From the NCBI GenBank assembly GCA_964036275.1, contig OZ038435.1:25649521-25713520 (forward strand): a stretch of DNA of 64,000 nucleotides, given 5' to 3'. The notes under the pieces were generated by a model. It was not told the origin of the DNA and made no database searches. It was given only the letters and a program-made list of their open reading frames with translations. This DNA is from Litoditis marina (taxonomy: Eukaryota > Nematoda > Chromadorea > Rhabditida > Rhabditidae). The position numbers and the translations under genes were made by a program. Positions 39,201-52,300 of this stretch are shown here, in pieces (position 1 is the stretch's first letter; every line of letters starts with the position of its first letter).

Positions 39201-42200
39201 TATGTACAAAAAGGGAAAGTTCGAACTGCGTACCGTAGGAGCTCGCGTAGGAATGAAAATTAGTATACCTGACACTGGCTCGCACGTCGTGTTAGCCGGG
39301 CATCGAACAGTGGTGCACCTTTCATCCTGAAGGAAGTGCAATAGATCGAAAAACAAATGTTAACTGAATAATACAAGTGACAAGCATTTTTAGGCAATGT
39401 CATTCTAGTGTACACCAGGGTAAATTCAGCGCGTATATGGCGTTGGCTATCGGACTTGCTGTGAAGAACTAAGACAGTTTTTTGAGGCCGTATGCATGAG
39501 CATCCCAAGTCGGGATTCGATTTTACGTAACCCAAGCCCGTCTTGGGTCGGGATGGTATTCACAACAATGTCGGCCTGAGCTCGTATTGTAGAACTTTCC
39601 GACATCTTGGTTCCATCCTTTTTTTTTTAAATTTGTGTCGTTTGTCGCGAAGAGGTATTTCGCCGGGTTGTAAGAGCAGAGAAATCGCATTCGTTCGAAG
39701 AGACGCAGGTTGAGAATGGAAAGTCAGGATGTTCATGAAAACGGTCTATGGTAGAAAAAACCAAAACGAATACCTCTGACATCCATGTGTTTATCGGCAG
39801 GAACACTTTTCCGAGGGTCGCGAAACATTTCTTGTTTGCTGCTGTCGCTGCGTCGTTACAGTCCAGAATGTACCGCTGAAATTCTTGTCAATCTAGAAAA
39901 CTTGATCAATAGTTTAGATTGTTCGCTCACTACTCTCGCTTCCCGCTTTGCCTTTTGGTTGTTTCCATTGCTTTTGGGTCAGCATTCGTAAGTTTTGGCA
40001 CTAGGGTTGTTAATCGAGTTGAAAATTTCGAGTTTTTCGAGTTCGAGTTCAATTTTCAACAGCCCTATATGGCATGTATCGAGATCAAACTACTATAAAG
40101 AATTGACAACTTTTTGCGAAACGGCATATGGGCATATGCACGGATCGACAGGAAGTGTCCTTTTCAGGTGAAAAATCAATTGAGTTACTTTATGTTTGGT
40201 GGAAAAACCATATTCGACGTAATTCAACTCGTTCAACTCACCCTAAACGTCATTTCGTTTGCTTCGATCGTTCCGTTTACCGGCAGCTTGAGGTTCAACT
40301 CCAGGTTAGCCACCAGCGAGCCTTGGGTGAAATTGAGAAAAGTGAAGGAGATAAGGTTCTCGGCAAACATTTCTTCCAACTGAAATGCAAAATGTCAGCA
40401 ACAATTCCAATAAATAGGAGCGCGTTCAAAAAACAGTATATCTATAGCATTCCCACAGACCATTCTCGAAAATACTAGCAAATGGTGAGAGAAAACAAAA
40501 AAAACTGAGAAACTTACAGCAGCAGAAATTATTCTCCGGGCAGTCTGGCTCTCTGGATAACTGATATTGTTGTAGATCTCGGAATATGGCGTTTCCATGA
40601 AATGCATTGACAACTTTGTAGTTTGATCGACTGAAAAATCTAATTACGTCTTAGTCATCCTGAAAGATTGGTTTTCAAAAGTCGGTGTCTATAGTTTTCC
40701 AAGGATATTGTTTAAATATGACATTGATTCTTTATAGAAAATCTGCTAAACTTCACACTTTTGGAAAATAAACCCCACCTTGTATACACTTTTTCGCTGC
40801 GTTTTCCCAGAATCCTTGTGCACAATTGCACGTATAATTGTTGAGGTCGTGCATTTCACATTCGAACGATCCGATTGGGCAGAGAGGCGGTTGGGGCTGG
40901 AGACAGATGTTGCTCACTGGAAAGTAGGGTTTATTCATCTATTTATCTATCTACATTCAATAAATGTGGCACTCGCTCATCAGAGAAAGATCGTCAGGGT
41001 TGTTAAAGTCGAGCTGGAAACTCGAAAACTTTACTTTCATCCAGACTCGCAATTTTCCAAAACTCGATAATTCGAAAACTCAAAACTTTGAACTCAATCA
41101 GGAACCCTACCGAAAAGTTTTCAGAGCTTGAGAAGTCATAGCAAATTAAACTTTTTTTCAAACTCTCAGTTCGGTTTTGACTTTCACGACAGACTAACAG
41201 AATATGTACTTGGTACTTCTAACTTCCTGTGCACACCAAGAGAGCCTCAATGAAGCTAGCCAACCACATGCCAAGAGATGAACTATCCAGTGTTCACGTG
41301 CCTTTTTGACACGTTCTTCCTTCGTATCCTTCACGGCATCTACACGTGAAGCCACCACTCGCCGCTGTAGTTGGAACGCAAGTACCACCATTGAGACAAG
41401 GCTCGGGGGTACAGCTACCTGGAAAAACTCACTGTTGAAAGAGGCAAAACAACATAAAATGTTAAAGAGCTCTTTTATCTCATATTTTCTATCTTATTCG
41501 CGTGTCGCGCAGCGGTAGTAATATTGACACTCACGTGACTTTCTCTTTTGTTTCTACTTATGTGAAGCGATTTGACCCTAACTGTCGTTTAACATGAAAC
41601 ATGTAATTATTTAGAGGTCTGGCTAGAAAAGGATGAAGAAGTTAACACTTTGAACATGGGTAGGAAACCACTTTTGGGAGGCCGCAATGTTGTGAGCAAA
41701 AACTGATCTGCGCGGCGCTCTGCGATTAGCGCGATGACCAAGCTATACTAGAAGTAAATTGAATAGTCGCGTAAAGTTAGCATTCTAATGAGGTATCGCG
41801 CACTTTCTCATTGCACGTTCTTGATGTGTTTAACACGTTTCACTTGAATATATGATTGACGAACAGTATACTATTAGTCAATTGCACAGTCACGTAAAAC
41901 ATGTTAAACATAGCTGAACTCAGAAACGTGCAATAACAAAGTGCGCGATTCCTTATTAGAATGCTAACTGTACGTGACTATTCAATTTCTTCTAGTATAG
42001 CTTGGTCATCGCGCTAATCGCAGAGCGAGGATGGTTCAGTGGTAGTTAGCCCTGCATGTAACACAGTGTGGTGTTATATGTTTATTAGGATCATATTATC
42101 TTCTACATCACACTGAGAGAGAAGAATGTTAGTGAGCTGCCAATTGACCGAGATGCCCCTTATATACTAAGTGGGCGGAGCTAACCTAGATCAAACGACC

Positions 42201-44655
42201 ATGGCTGGCCGACCTGACCAGACTACAAGCGAGAGAGTGAGAGACAGAGAGATCGCGTCCCGCGACAAATTTACTTCTATTATATAACTAACTGATGCAG
42301 TTCCCCTTTTCATCCAGATGCTCCCAGATGTTGGTGCACAAGCATTCGGTAGAGCAGTTGTTGGCCTTCTTCACACAATTCTTCCCAGGCCCACAGACTA
42401 CTCCCTCGCAGATATCTGAAAAAACATATATTTGGAGTTCAGGGTTTGCTCTTCTAAAGGCGATAGGATGTATGTTTCACTATACCACTTTGTTTTAAAG
42501 AAGGACGATTATGTGGTCCAATCGCAACGCTTCAGTCCTTTAAACCGCAATATATTTTTCAATTGCAGTTTAAAGGACCGATGTAACGGGATTGGTCCAC
42601 ATAATCGTCCTTCTTTAAGTTTGATCTCATTACTTCTAGGTTGACACTCGTGAACCAACGAACGCTGACTGCAACGAGGATGCGGTCATTTTCTATGAGA
42701 ACTATGAACTGCTTTGTTCCAACCGACAATATTTTCCGTCGAGTAGTACGGTAGGAATACCGAAGTGAAACGCCGAAGCACCGAGTTGCGAGTATAGGGC
42801 ATCAATATATACCAATGTGGAAAAACACGTGTTCAATCACGAATAAACACTATTCTGTTCTGGTCTAGATGTTCAACAAGATAGTTGTACGCGAATTTTT
42901 AGCTTGCCTCCAATCATTAACAAAAAATCCAAAAGCTACAACTCACCACAACTATCCTCAGTTCCTTCGTAGTAACACTGCTCGGTGTCGTTCACTCGAC
43001 CACACTTTCTGACTCCTGGAGTGGTAGAAACCGTAGACACAGTAGAAATAACAGTTACCGTATCTGTTGACCCATTTGTCGTAGCATTGGTTATAATAGT
43101 ACCATCTGGGGTCGTACTGCTTGCCAGTGTGACAGTGCCATTGGTGGTAGTACCATTTGATCCAGGACCCGGTGTTGTGAAGTTTGTGGGAGTTGGAAAA
43201 GGAGTACTAGTACTTCCCGTTGTGGCATTGCCGCCGGTTGTAGTACTTCCAACAGTAGATGCTGTGGTACCTGCTCCTGGCTGGGTGGTAGTACTACTGG
43301 TGGTTGCGGTGGTATCAGGTTCTCCGGGTTTGGTAGTTAGCAGATCGGTCGGTGTCGGGAAAGTAGTGCCAGTAGTTGTCAATACAGTGGTAGTTTTCTC
43401 GCTAGCTACAGTAGTTGGTAAAACAGGCGGTGTTGTAGGTTCAGTAGCAACTGTTTTGGTTGTTGTTGTACTTTTTACGGTGGTACTGGTGACAGCTGGG
43501 TTAGTAATCGGTACTGTAGTTTGTACTGTGATCGGTGCAGCAGTTGGATCTGTGATAGGATTTCCACCTGGAAATCTCAAAATAAAGTTTTTTAAAAAAC
43601 ATTTTGGATGTTTGTAAATTGAGTTAATTGAAACGTAAATTTTTCTTCCAGTTGATTCACTATTACAGGTGTAAGTTACAGTCAACGTATTATTAAATAT
43701 GTGTTTCAACATTCACTTCTTACTTGCGTTGCAATAGCAATTGTGTATAAGTTAGAGTAGACATTTATATTAACACAAAACTTAAAATATAATCAAGATG
43801 GTAAAACACAAACGTTTTGTAAACGTGAGTACTCAACAATAAAGTCTGGTTACCTGTATCTTCTCCATAGGCGATCGATGACAGCACAACTGCAATGTAT
43901 ATATTATTATTTTCGTTAAATGATATGATGTAACTTTCTCTTACAAAAATCTCTCCATAAACCATTTTTGAAATTGTTTTTTAAGCAAATGTAATAATGT
44001 TAAATATGGTTGGTCAAAACTTGGAACACTACTCACAGAAGAACTCTGTCGCTAACATGCGAGATGCGCAGGAATGACCAGTATATTGACACAGCGTATA
44101 AATCATAACCACAGTGTCACTAATCGTGACGCTTGTGTGTGTATCATGCATATATCGAGGATGACCATAGCTGCGTTGTAGTTTGATCTACGAATCGGAT
44201 CAAGAAACCAGATAAAAATGTATTATGTGAGTGCCAGTTCAGTATTTCAACAGGATAGTTTAATTTTGATTGCATACTGAGCTGTCCATACATATTTGGA
44301 AAATTGATTGGCACACACCGCACAAAAACGGGATTTCGCCCTGGTTACTCCGCGTTCAAACTACAACTACAGGAAAACCTCAAGACGTGTCAATTTTAAA
44401 TAGTGCCTAGAAGCATCTTAGGTCAAGTGGTGTTAAATGTCAACTCTCAAGACAAAGCTTACCCTTGTTTCAAAGGAAAAATTCCCTTCTGGAAATCAGA
44501 TCCCCCGGGATACTGTTTTCTAACTCAGAATTTCCACAAAGTTGGTTGATACGATATTTTGAGTAATTGTCTCAGTCTCAAGACAACCAACCGAAACTAC
44601 AAGTAAACTCACAGGCCAAAACCGTCAAGTAGAGGTGTTTTTGGGGCAGCCGCAT
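36260..44655 (-). CDS. Transmembrane mucin with EGF and SEA domains
   Basis: Exons from 5': 44613-44655, 43854-43889, 42947-43567, 42293-42415, 41298-41418, 40779-40912, 40518-40630, 40242-40379, 39269-39326, 38834-38929, 38535-38632, 37746-37836, 37370-37472, 37005-37037, 36260-36266; phases join to 604 residues. Order: signal peptide ([15 protein letters not shown]), a Thr/Ser/Pro domain of about 200 residues in one exon, Cys-rich/EGF domains (canonical one [19 protein letters not shown]), an SEA domain in two exons with cleavage-type motif [10 protein letters not shown], further EGF domains including a calcium-binding one ([12 protein letters not shown]), a membrane span ([20 protein letters not shown]) and a basic tail ending PIPLRDGY. 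The layout resembles vertebrate MUC13/MUC17: a surface mucin that may be autocleaved in SEA. The 40912 acceptor (GAG) was chosen for frame; the neighbouring CAG would break it. Confidence 0.85.
36719..36952. mobile_element. MITE with TATAGTC ends, copy 1
   Basis: Inverted ends TATAGTCTTTCCCATTCCTA and the complement of TATAGATCAGACCATTCCTA, then ACTGAGACTYCTACAGTARG on both sides. The inside is AT-rich. It lies in the last mucin-gene intron. Copy 2 is at 49085-49316, reversed. Confidence 0.75.
38170..38365. repeat. Dispersed repeat with GAACAAGCGTCGTTGCAAA, copy 1
   Basis: Shares about 190 bp with 57385-57555 in opposite orientation: ATATCTCTAGATTTTTTGCA, GACGTCTTTTTGAGGCAC, ACAGCGTGGCTGTC and GCGTCGTTGCAAAGCAG. 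Lies in a mucin-gene intron; no coding content seen. Confidence 0.65.
41718..42025. mobile_element. 308-bp palindrome (fold-back element)
   Basis: The outer 37 bp are perfect inverted repeats starting CTCTGCGATTAGCGCGATGA, and pairing continues inward through CTATACTAGAAGTAAATTGA, CACGTAAAGTTAGCATTCT and GTGCGCGAT. Single-arm relatives lie at 50285-50412, 58203-58319 and 60625-60756, so this looks like two copies of a roughly 130-bp element head to head. Confidence 0.85.
42495..42618. mobile_element. 124-bp palindromic TTAA MITE, copy 2
   Basis: Same structure and length as copy 1 with very few differences; lies in the mucin-gene intron after the Ser/Thr-rich exon. Confidence 0.9.
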
Positions 44656-46351
44656 GTTGGTCTGTCAATGGGATATGAATAGGCGCACAAGCAATATAAA
44701 ATATTATGATCGTTTCGGGGAGAGGGGGGGGGGGGATACAAAAGTTATCGACTATTCATCGTTTTTATGGGGCTTTGTACAATGATTCACAACGACAATT
44801 TATGTATGTTGTTGGCAAATAAGAAATTCGAGAGAGAGACGTTTTCAGAACTGCCCATATTATAATAAACGACCGTTTATGGCATTGTAATGCGGCCGTA
44901 TTTGGGAACGAGGGAGCGATGGGAAACTTGAGCAATCCTTGTGAAATACCAGGAACACTTCCTGGCAACAGTTCTGAAACGCCAAAACACCATGTAAATA
45001 CCACACTGTACCGAGAAGCCCCGAATTGTGGAAACAATGAATATTGTTTGTAGCAAGCAACACATTACATTAAGATATTTCCCAGATGGGGTGAACGTCG
45101 AAGTTCAATTTTTCAAAATATAGTTTTTGAACTTTCAAAACACGTTCTAACTTCGCACCAACATCAAACTAAAAATAGAGCAAAAATCCAAACTTATCTA
45201 TCTGCCTTCACACTTAGAGACTCCCATATTCACTATCCTTTAAAATTGGGATCAAAACGTGTTTTTGTTGTGCATTGTAGTGTCAAAAAACCCATTCATC
45301 CTCTCCCCATAGCTATTTGCAACTTCATTGCCTGAGGGCGATTTATGTGCGTGTTATGCAACAAAATCAATATGGATCAGACAAATTTGACTTTTTTTGC
45401 AAATTGCGGCGCCAATCAACCTATGCGGATAAATGTTCTACCTTTCCCTCGTTTCACAGGATAACACTCTAAAGCCGATGAAATACGAATGTCCGAATTT
45501 GAAGTACATTTTTTTCATGTGATGAGCACTAGAAGTTACAATAGATGTTGTAAAAACGGAAAGAACTGGTCTGTGTTTCTATATTAGTTTTCTTATGCAC
45601 CTCCAAACACTTTCAACTTCATATTATCAAGATGTTATAAACGTTTCAGTTTGTTTGCACAATGGAGTTTGTAACAAAAATTTTAATAAAAGAGTTTAAA
45701 ATTTAACAATCTAGAGAACAATCGATAACGATAAAAATATTTATCTTCAACTCCAAAAGTGACTGTGACCAAATATCACAAATGCAACCCAGGACGTAAA
45801 AAGGCACACGATACCCGAATAGAAATATGTCAAAAATCAATAAACCTATATCAATAAACGAAATCAATAAACGCTCATACAGACTACAAACTACAATGTG
45901 CAGAAATGAGAAACAACAAAAACGAAAAACTGAACAAATTAGTGTATGAATTCTTCCATCCAAAAGTCATGCATTCTAGGGATAATGAATTTCTGAGAGA
46001 GCGCACGACACTACCGTAACAAAGTCAAACGTGGTAACGTCAAAGACTATACGATTGTCGCTCATTTCTAGATTAATACCAATAGTGAGAATAATGTTTG
46101 AGAATAAAGTTCAGTCGAAAATTACATAATAAGAGCATAAGCGAAATCCTTACTCAACAACGAGGAAAAATTTAATAATTTTGTGCATAACTGCATGTAA
46201 AAGTACTTTCTGGTATACCTACTTCTAAAGTAATCTAAAAACAAAACTCTGCTATAAACTCGAATACTCTACTATTACAATAAATAAATAAGTTAGTATG
46301 TAAACTAGATAGATATATTGTTTAGTCTCTGAATGGAACTTCTCAATCTGT
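44656..46351. other. Intergenic, between two minus-strand genes
   Basis: Should hold the mucin promoter and the 3' untranslated region of the next gene. Contains a G run at about 44718 and AT-rich sequence with several minus-strand AATAAA words. No exon or element was recognised. Confidence 0.5.
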
Positions 46352-49300
46352 CTAGAATTCGAAATCCCGGAACTTATCGAGAAGTTTTCGTTCAGACGAA
46401 GATAAACTATGCACGAAGATTCCGTTGCCGAAAACCACGAATTCGTAGGGTCTGGAAATAAAGTGATGTATTAAGTTAAATTTGAAAATATATTCAGAGG
46501 AGTTTTGAAAACACATTTTTTGAACTACTAAATAGTGTTTACTAAGGAGTTTCGTTTCTGTGTTGGGTAGTTCTGTTCAGTAGAAGGCCCACCATGTAGA
46601 TTGAATACTGGAGAAAGTTAACTATAAATCTCTATACATAGTTGTCTACCTGTACTGCGGAATGGTCTTAAATTGGCAGTAGCATGTAGCGGAGTTTATA
46701 TTTTGAGGAACGCTATGGAAACATCAGGAAAGAACGGACAGAGTGTCCCTGTGTAAATGTTCATCAATTCATAGATTGAAAGTACAAAGCTAATGTGCTC
46801 TCACTGCAGTGTTTTGAGTTAGAAACGTTTCCCTAAAAAAGTTTTTCTTACTTATAGGGCAGAAGCTGGAAGGACTGGGCCGAATGAAGGTTGAGGTCCG
46901 AGGTGAGGATGAGCGAAGACTGAAAATGGTAAAGCGTATAGGAATGATGCGTATTGATTAATCGGACAATTTATAAACTCCTTCTACCTTATTAAGCAAC
47001 GTTTTTAGAGGACTCAATACTATTGATCAGAGCGGCTATAGTTTCGGTCGAATCCACTAAGACTTGGCGTCGTACCAATGAATATTCCAAGCTATTTTCA
47101 CTACTTTGAAGTTTTTCCAAAAATTAGAAAATTATGTTAGCGGTAGATCAGTTTTGAAAAAACGCGTGAATGAGAAAAGGTTTGGGAAGACTCATGTTTC
47201 TCCTAACTAAAAAAAAAGTCATATGAAAATCTTGGCACGTTCCCAATGAGTCTCAGTGGGAATGACAAAAACTAGATTCTTGTCGAACCTATGAATACAG
47301 TCACAACTCGTGAGTGTATTGGCAGCTCACTGAAAAACTGCAAACTACAACTTCACACTTTTTACAAAAATCAATAATCTTACATGAATCAATCTCCCGG
47401 CTTCCACGAGTGCCGTGTGAATTGCCAATTGATTGCCGGACAAACAGTGCACGAACAGTCGGTCCCCGCACGAGGTGCTAGTGGCACGCGTACGGATTAC
47501 TGAAATCGATTGGGTGAATGAGTCGGTGAATCAATTCATAGTCATTGTAGGTCAAATCAATGAATCGATAGTATACTGGCATCGATTAGATGATAACAGA
47601 GAAAAGTCGATGGATCATTAGGTAGTCACTGCTCGTAAAGCCCAACACGCTCTCTAACAGCTATTCAAGACACGGTTGCGCTTAGTTTTACATAACTAAA
47701 ACGACAAGTGTATATGTAATCTAAACAGGTCCAAACCAGCATAAAGTTTTTGATCATGTCCAGAGAGAAACAGAAAAAAAACTCAAAGACTCACCACTGA
47801 ACATGGTGTTGGCTGAAATAGTCCCCGCCTTTTCTAATTTCCCGGTCCCTTTTCCCCGTTCCTCGAATATTTCCACCCGACTGTCCTTGAATCCAATCAG
47901 GAGGTAGATAGACCGCCCCTCCACTCTCTCCAGACAGTTTATACCCTGTTCCATCTGGGAGAAAAAACATGACTGTGGTAAAATTTGTAAGGTATAACGT
48001 AACATATTTGCGAAAATATGTTGTTTAGCACTAGTAGTGTTTGCAGGGTATAAAGAAAGTGCCCCAATTTTCTGAAATTGTCCTGATTTTTCTCAAACTT
48101 TTTCGAAAAAGTTATCAGAGAAGACTACTGAATAGAAAATTAACCCTATGTAGCTCCATCCTCTCGCTCTTCATCTTTTTCTGTTGATGTCTGTCCAAAT
48201 CGTTCCAGATTTGCAGTGTTTTTGAGTTACTCGCATAGCAGCCCATCGGTCGGCCGTGGAAGCAGATCAGCTGCAAAATCGAGAATTCCATGAAACAACC
48301 TCCCGGCATTTTCATCCAACTCTGCGTCTCTCGCTTTGCACACTATTTTGTGAGAATCGTATACCGATGGGATGTGAGAGCAGAAAGACAGCCTGTGTTT
48401 CAGAAGACTCAGATTGGGATAGAAAGGCCGGGTTGTTTACAAATACGACCTTAGCTTGTTCTTGGATACGACCCCAGGCGGCGTAGCAAACCCTCCAACG
48501 CCATGAGAAGTTCATATGAGCTACTCATGTAGATACCTCATGAGCTTCTCGTGAACTCGCAATGTTGTAGCATAGCAATCGATGTAATCTCATGAGAAGC
48601 TCATGCGAATAGCTCATGAGGTATCTCATGAGATTATTGAGGAATTGCTACGCCGCCTGTGTTTCAGAAGACTCAGATTGGGATAGAAAGTCCGGGTTGT
48701 TTACAAATACGACCTTAGCATGTTCTTGGATACGACCCCAGGTAAACCATCTGTTCTAACTGACGTCCAAATGTTGTATAGTTCGCACATTTCCCAACTG
48801 GACTTGGGCAGCTTGCCAATGAAATTTCAGGGCAGTTTTTGTACATGTTGAAATACTTCAAAACAATAGAAATTTATGTGAAGGCTTCTTCCCCTTAAGT
48901 ATAATTCGTGTTCGAGAAAAATTTCTGTGAAATGTATGTTTTCTCTAATTAATAGTCTTCCAAAGTTTTTGGCACGCTGCCAACGAGTCCAGTTGGGAAA
49001 TGTGAGCACTATAACGTGAAACGTGTGAAACAGATCAATCGAAATGTTGAAGACAAAGTGCAGAATGAGGAATGCTTTTTAGCGTATAGTTCACACCATT
49101 CCTACTGATACTCCTACAGTAACCTTAAAAACTTTCCGAAGGCTGTTGTGAAGCTGAAAATGAAGTTCATGGAAAATGCTCTCGTATATTTACTCTACCT
49201 GAGAAGGAGAAGGCACAAAAATGCTCAACTTCTCCGATCAAAAGTAAGTGAGCGAAACGGCTTGGAAGTTTTAAAATCCTACTGTAGGAGTCTCAGTGGG

Positions 49301-52300
49301 AATGAAAAAGACTATACCTGACTGATATTGTGAAGTGGTTCAATCTGAGCAATGAACTTCTCAGCAACGACGAAGTCATGCTCGCCTGTGAGCAAAGCTA
49401 CGTAGGTCCTGAAATAAGAACTGATACTTCTCAGAGTTCACGACTACACGAGTTCGTTTGTAAAAAACGAGTGACTTTAGTTTATTCCATAATAGAGTGT
49501 ACAGTGTAACATGGTACAAATTCGATGAGTATTCTACAAGGTATGGTCTTTGCACATTTCTATTTGTGTTGTTTTTTGGATGGTTGTGTAACAGTATATT
49601 ACTGATCTGACGTGTTGGTGAGTATACCACAAACGCAAGTGTACCTGATAGCTTTATCCGCGAATCCGACGGCGTAGCGAAGTTTACAGGGAAATGGGCG
49701 GAATTCCATCGAGGGGTCCAATGATACATTCAACACCTGAAGATTGAAGTCACAATGAACCAGAATTCAATTCGCAGAGGTAGTGAGGGATGTAGTTACG
49801 AAAAAATGTGCTTAATCAAGTTACATCTAGTCTAGGAGGCTCAATCTATAGTAAACAATAAGCACATGGACCTGATGTCTTGCGAACAGTTTGTTTGATC
49901 AATTCAAGAGAATCTATTCTCACAATAATAACAGGATTTTAATATTAGAAAATTGTGTGAATGCAGGTTAAACGTAGTACATAGAATGATTACAATAAAA
50001 CGTCTAGTCTCTGACCTCCACTGGTTTTCCTTCATCAAGTACTCTTGACTCGGCTAGATCGTGAAGGCCGACCATGTTGTCTAAAAATTATTTTCTCTAC
50101 ATTCATTGTAAGAATTGTGAAAATTATAAAACAAACTTTTAAAACAATCGCTATGAAATGTACACACACATTTGGTTTCACTATCGATATGTCCACAGTT
50201 GTTCTGATGCGTACATACCGGTAGGTTTGAGAGGGGGCTAACGCCCCTGACCACAGATTTACACACGATTGAGACATCCACACGGAGTCAATCGAATAGC
50301 CACGTAGAGTTAGAATTATTCCAATGAGGCACCGTGCACTTTGTCATTCCATGTTCCTGAGTTCTGCTGTCTTTAACATGTTTTACGTTACTGTACAATT
50401 GACTAACAGTATACAGTGGCCTACTCCCGTTTTGAACGAAATCTTTAGTTCGTACCTTCGGTGTACTGTAGTGCCTTGATTCGTGCATACGTCGTGCTTC
50501 CGCTGATCACGAATGCTCCCCGGTGTTCCAAGGAAAATGACGTCACGGCCAGACAATGGGCCCCGCCCATGTGGTGGGTCACACGGTGCCAACGGTCTGT
50601 AACACAGAGTACATTTCACGTAAGAGTCGCGTTCAAAATACGTGAATTCTATATCGTTGTGACATCTACAGTAAAGTTGAACATTTGTACAATCACATTA
50701 GAAATGATCGTGAGAGACACATTTTGAGATAAAACCACCGGGATGTTCTAGCATACGTATTATGATTCCCTCCCAGTACGGAGTGCTATATGCTATTTAT
50801 GGCACGGAATGGAAGTAATTTCAAACAAGGCATTATTTTCCTTTCAAAACAACAAAATTTTAACCTGTAGGATTTTTCACGACTAGGACTACCACATACA
50901 TACCGTTGTCTTTTTCGGAGATGGCGACTTCCAGCGGGGACGCGTGGATGGCCAAGTGGGTGTCGCCGGCGGCCACGATCTTCAGATCTTGGATCGGTCC
51001 CTGCGAGAACGGGTGCGCCATCACCGATCTATAACATAATCTCCATTTCACCGACAAAGACAGCAGACACCACCCAGTCGACCACACGATGGTTGATTTA
51101 TTGCCAGCACTTCATAGTGTGTAGAACAAGGATGCGCGTATATTCAAAACGCTTTTCACATGATCAAACTACAAACACATAAAAACTGTTCAACATTCCC
51201 GTTTCACCCTTCCCAAAAATATCGGGTCTCGAGATAAAGAAATTTGGGCTAGTATATTCGGTCGACAAGTGAAGAGTAATCACGTACCTTGCAATTGTTA
51301 GATGATCGTACTTTCTCGAGTTGTCAAACGCGAGATGCAGCAGGCCGCCAGTAACACTACCAAGGATCTAAAAAGGGTTCAATTGATGTGAAACGAAAGA
51401 TTTGTTGTCAATTCTTATAATTCCCAGTGTTCAGTGTTGTGATTGGCTTATGATCCCAAAGTATCTGCGTATCCTTCATCAACAAATATCTAATCTGTTG
51501 GCAAACTGTGCAAAACCGCTGTAACCCGTTATATGTAGTGGGTTCACTTTTCATAGTTAAACGTGTAAACTTCTTTATACACGTTTTTCACATTTGTTTG
51601 TGAAAATGTAATTTCATGAAGTTCTACTCACCAACCCCTCCGGCTCCATCAAAATGCTGGTAATATCGTCGAATACGGGCAGCGATATGGGCGCCCCGGC
51701 GTCGAAGTAGCGTTTTTCCCTGTAAAATAGTAATTTGGTTAACATGACGTACACTCCAATAGTATTTATAACACGTATGAATCAACCCAACACCTTGATC
51801 CCATCCTGCGTCTCTCGCGTTACGTACTATTTTGCTGCACTCGTATGCCGGCGGAGATCAAATACATAGCGTAGTTTTGAAGAGACACAGGTTGAGTTCT
51901 GACCGTAAAGATTTTCTTGTTAAATAACATCGAATAGGAGAAAATTGCGAGGTTCCAGATTTATGAGCAACTTGGAGTGAGCTTTCAGTTAATCAGGCGC
52001 GGTAGTCATTCTTTTCAAACCTCATGAGATCAGCTCATTAGCTACTCATGAGAAGATCTTGTCAACTTCGTATGAGGTCGTTTGAGATGGTAGTCTGGTG
52101 TCACGCCACGATAGAAAAGTATAGAGTCGTTCATCGAGGAAACATAATCGTAGAAGAAAATCGAGCCATGCGGGTATATTGGAAAGGAGTTCGATTCTGC
52201 AGGTGGAGCGTGTGTTTATTGTGTTGCTCACGTAAAACGTGAAAAACTGCACGAAAAAGGTGGCAGGGTAGTGACTTTGTCAACATTATTTAACAGTTTG

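Noticed and set aside
42985..43617. Plus-strand Val-rich frame of 210 codons
   Set aside because: It is the antisense shadow of the Thr/Ser/Pro mucin exon, which has signal peptide, splice and domain support on the minus strand.
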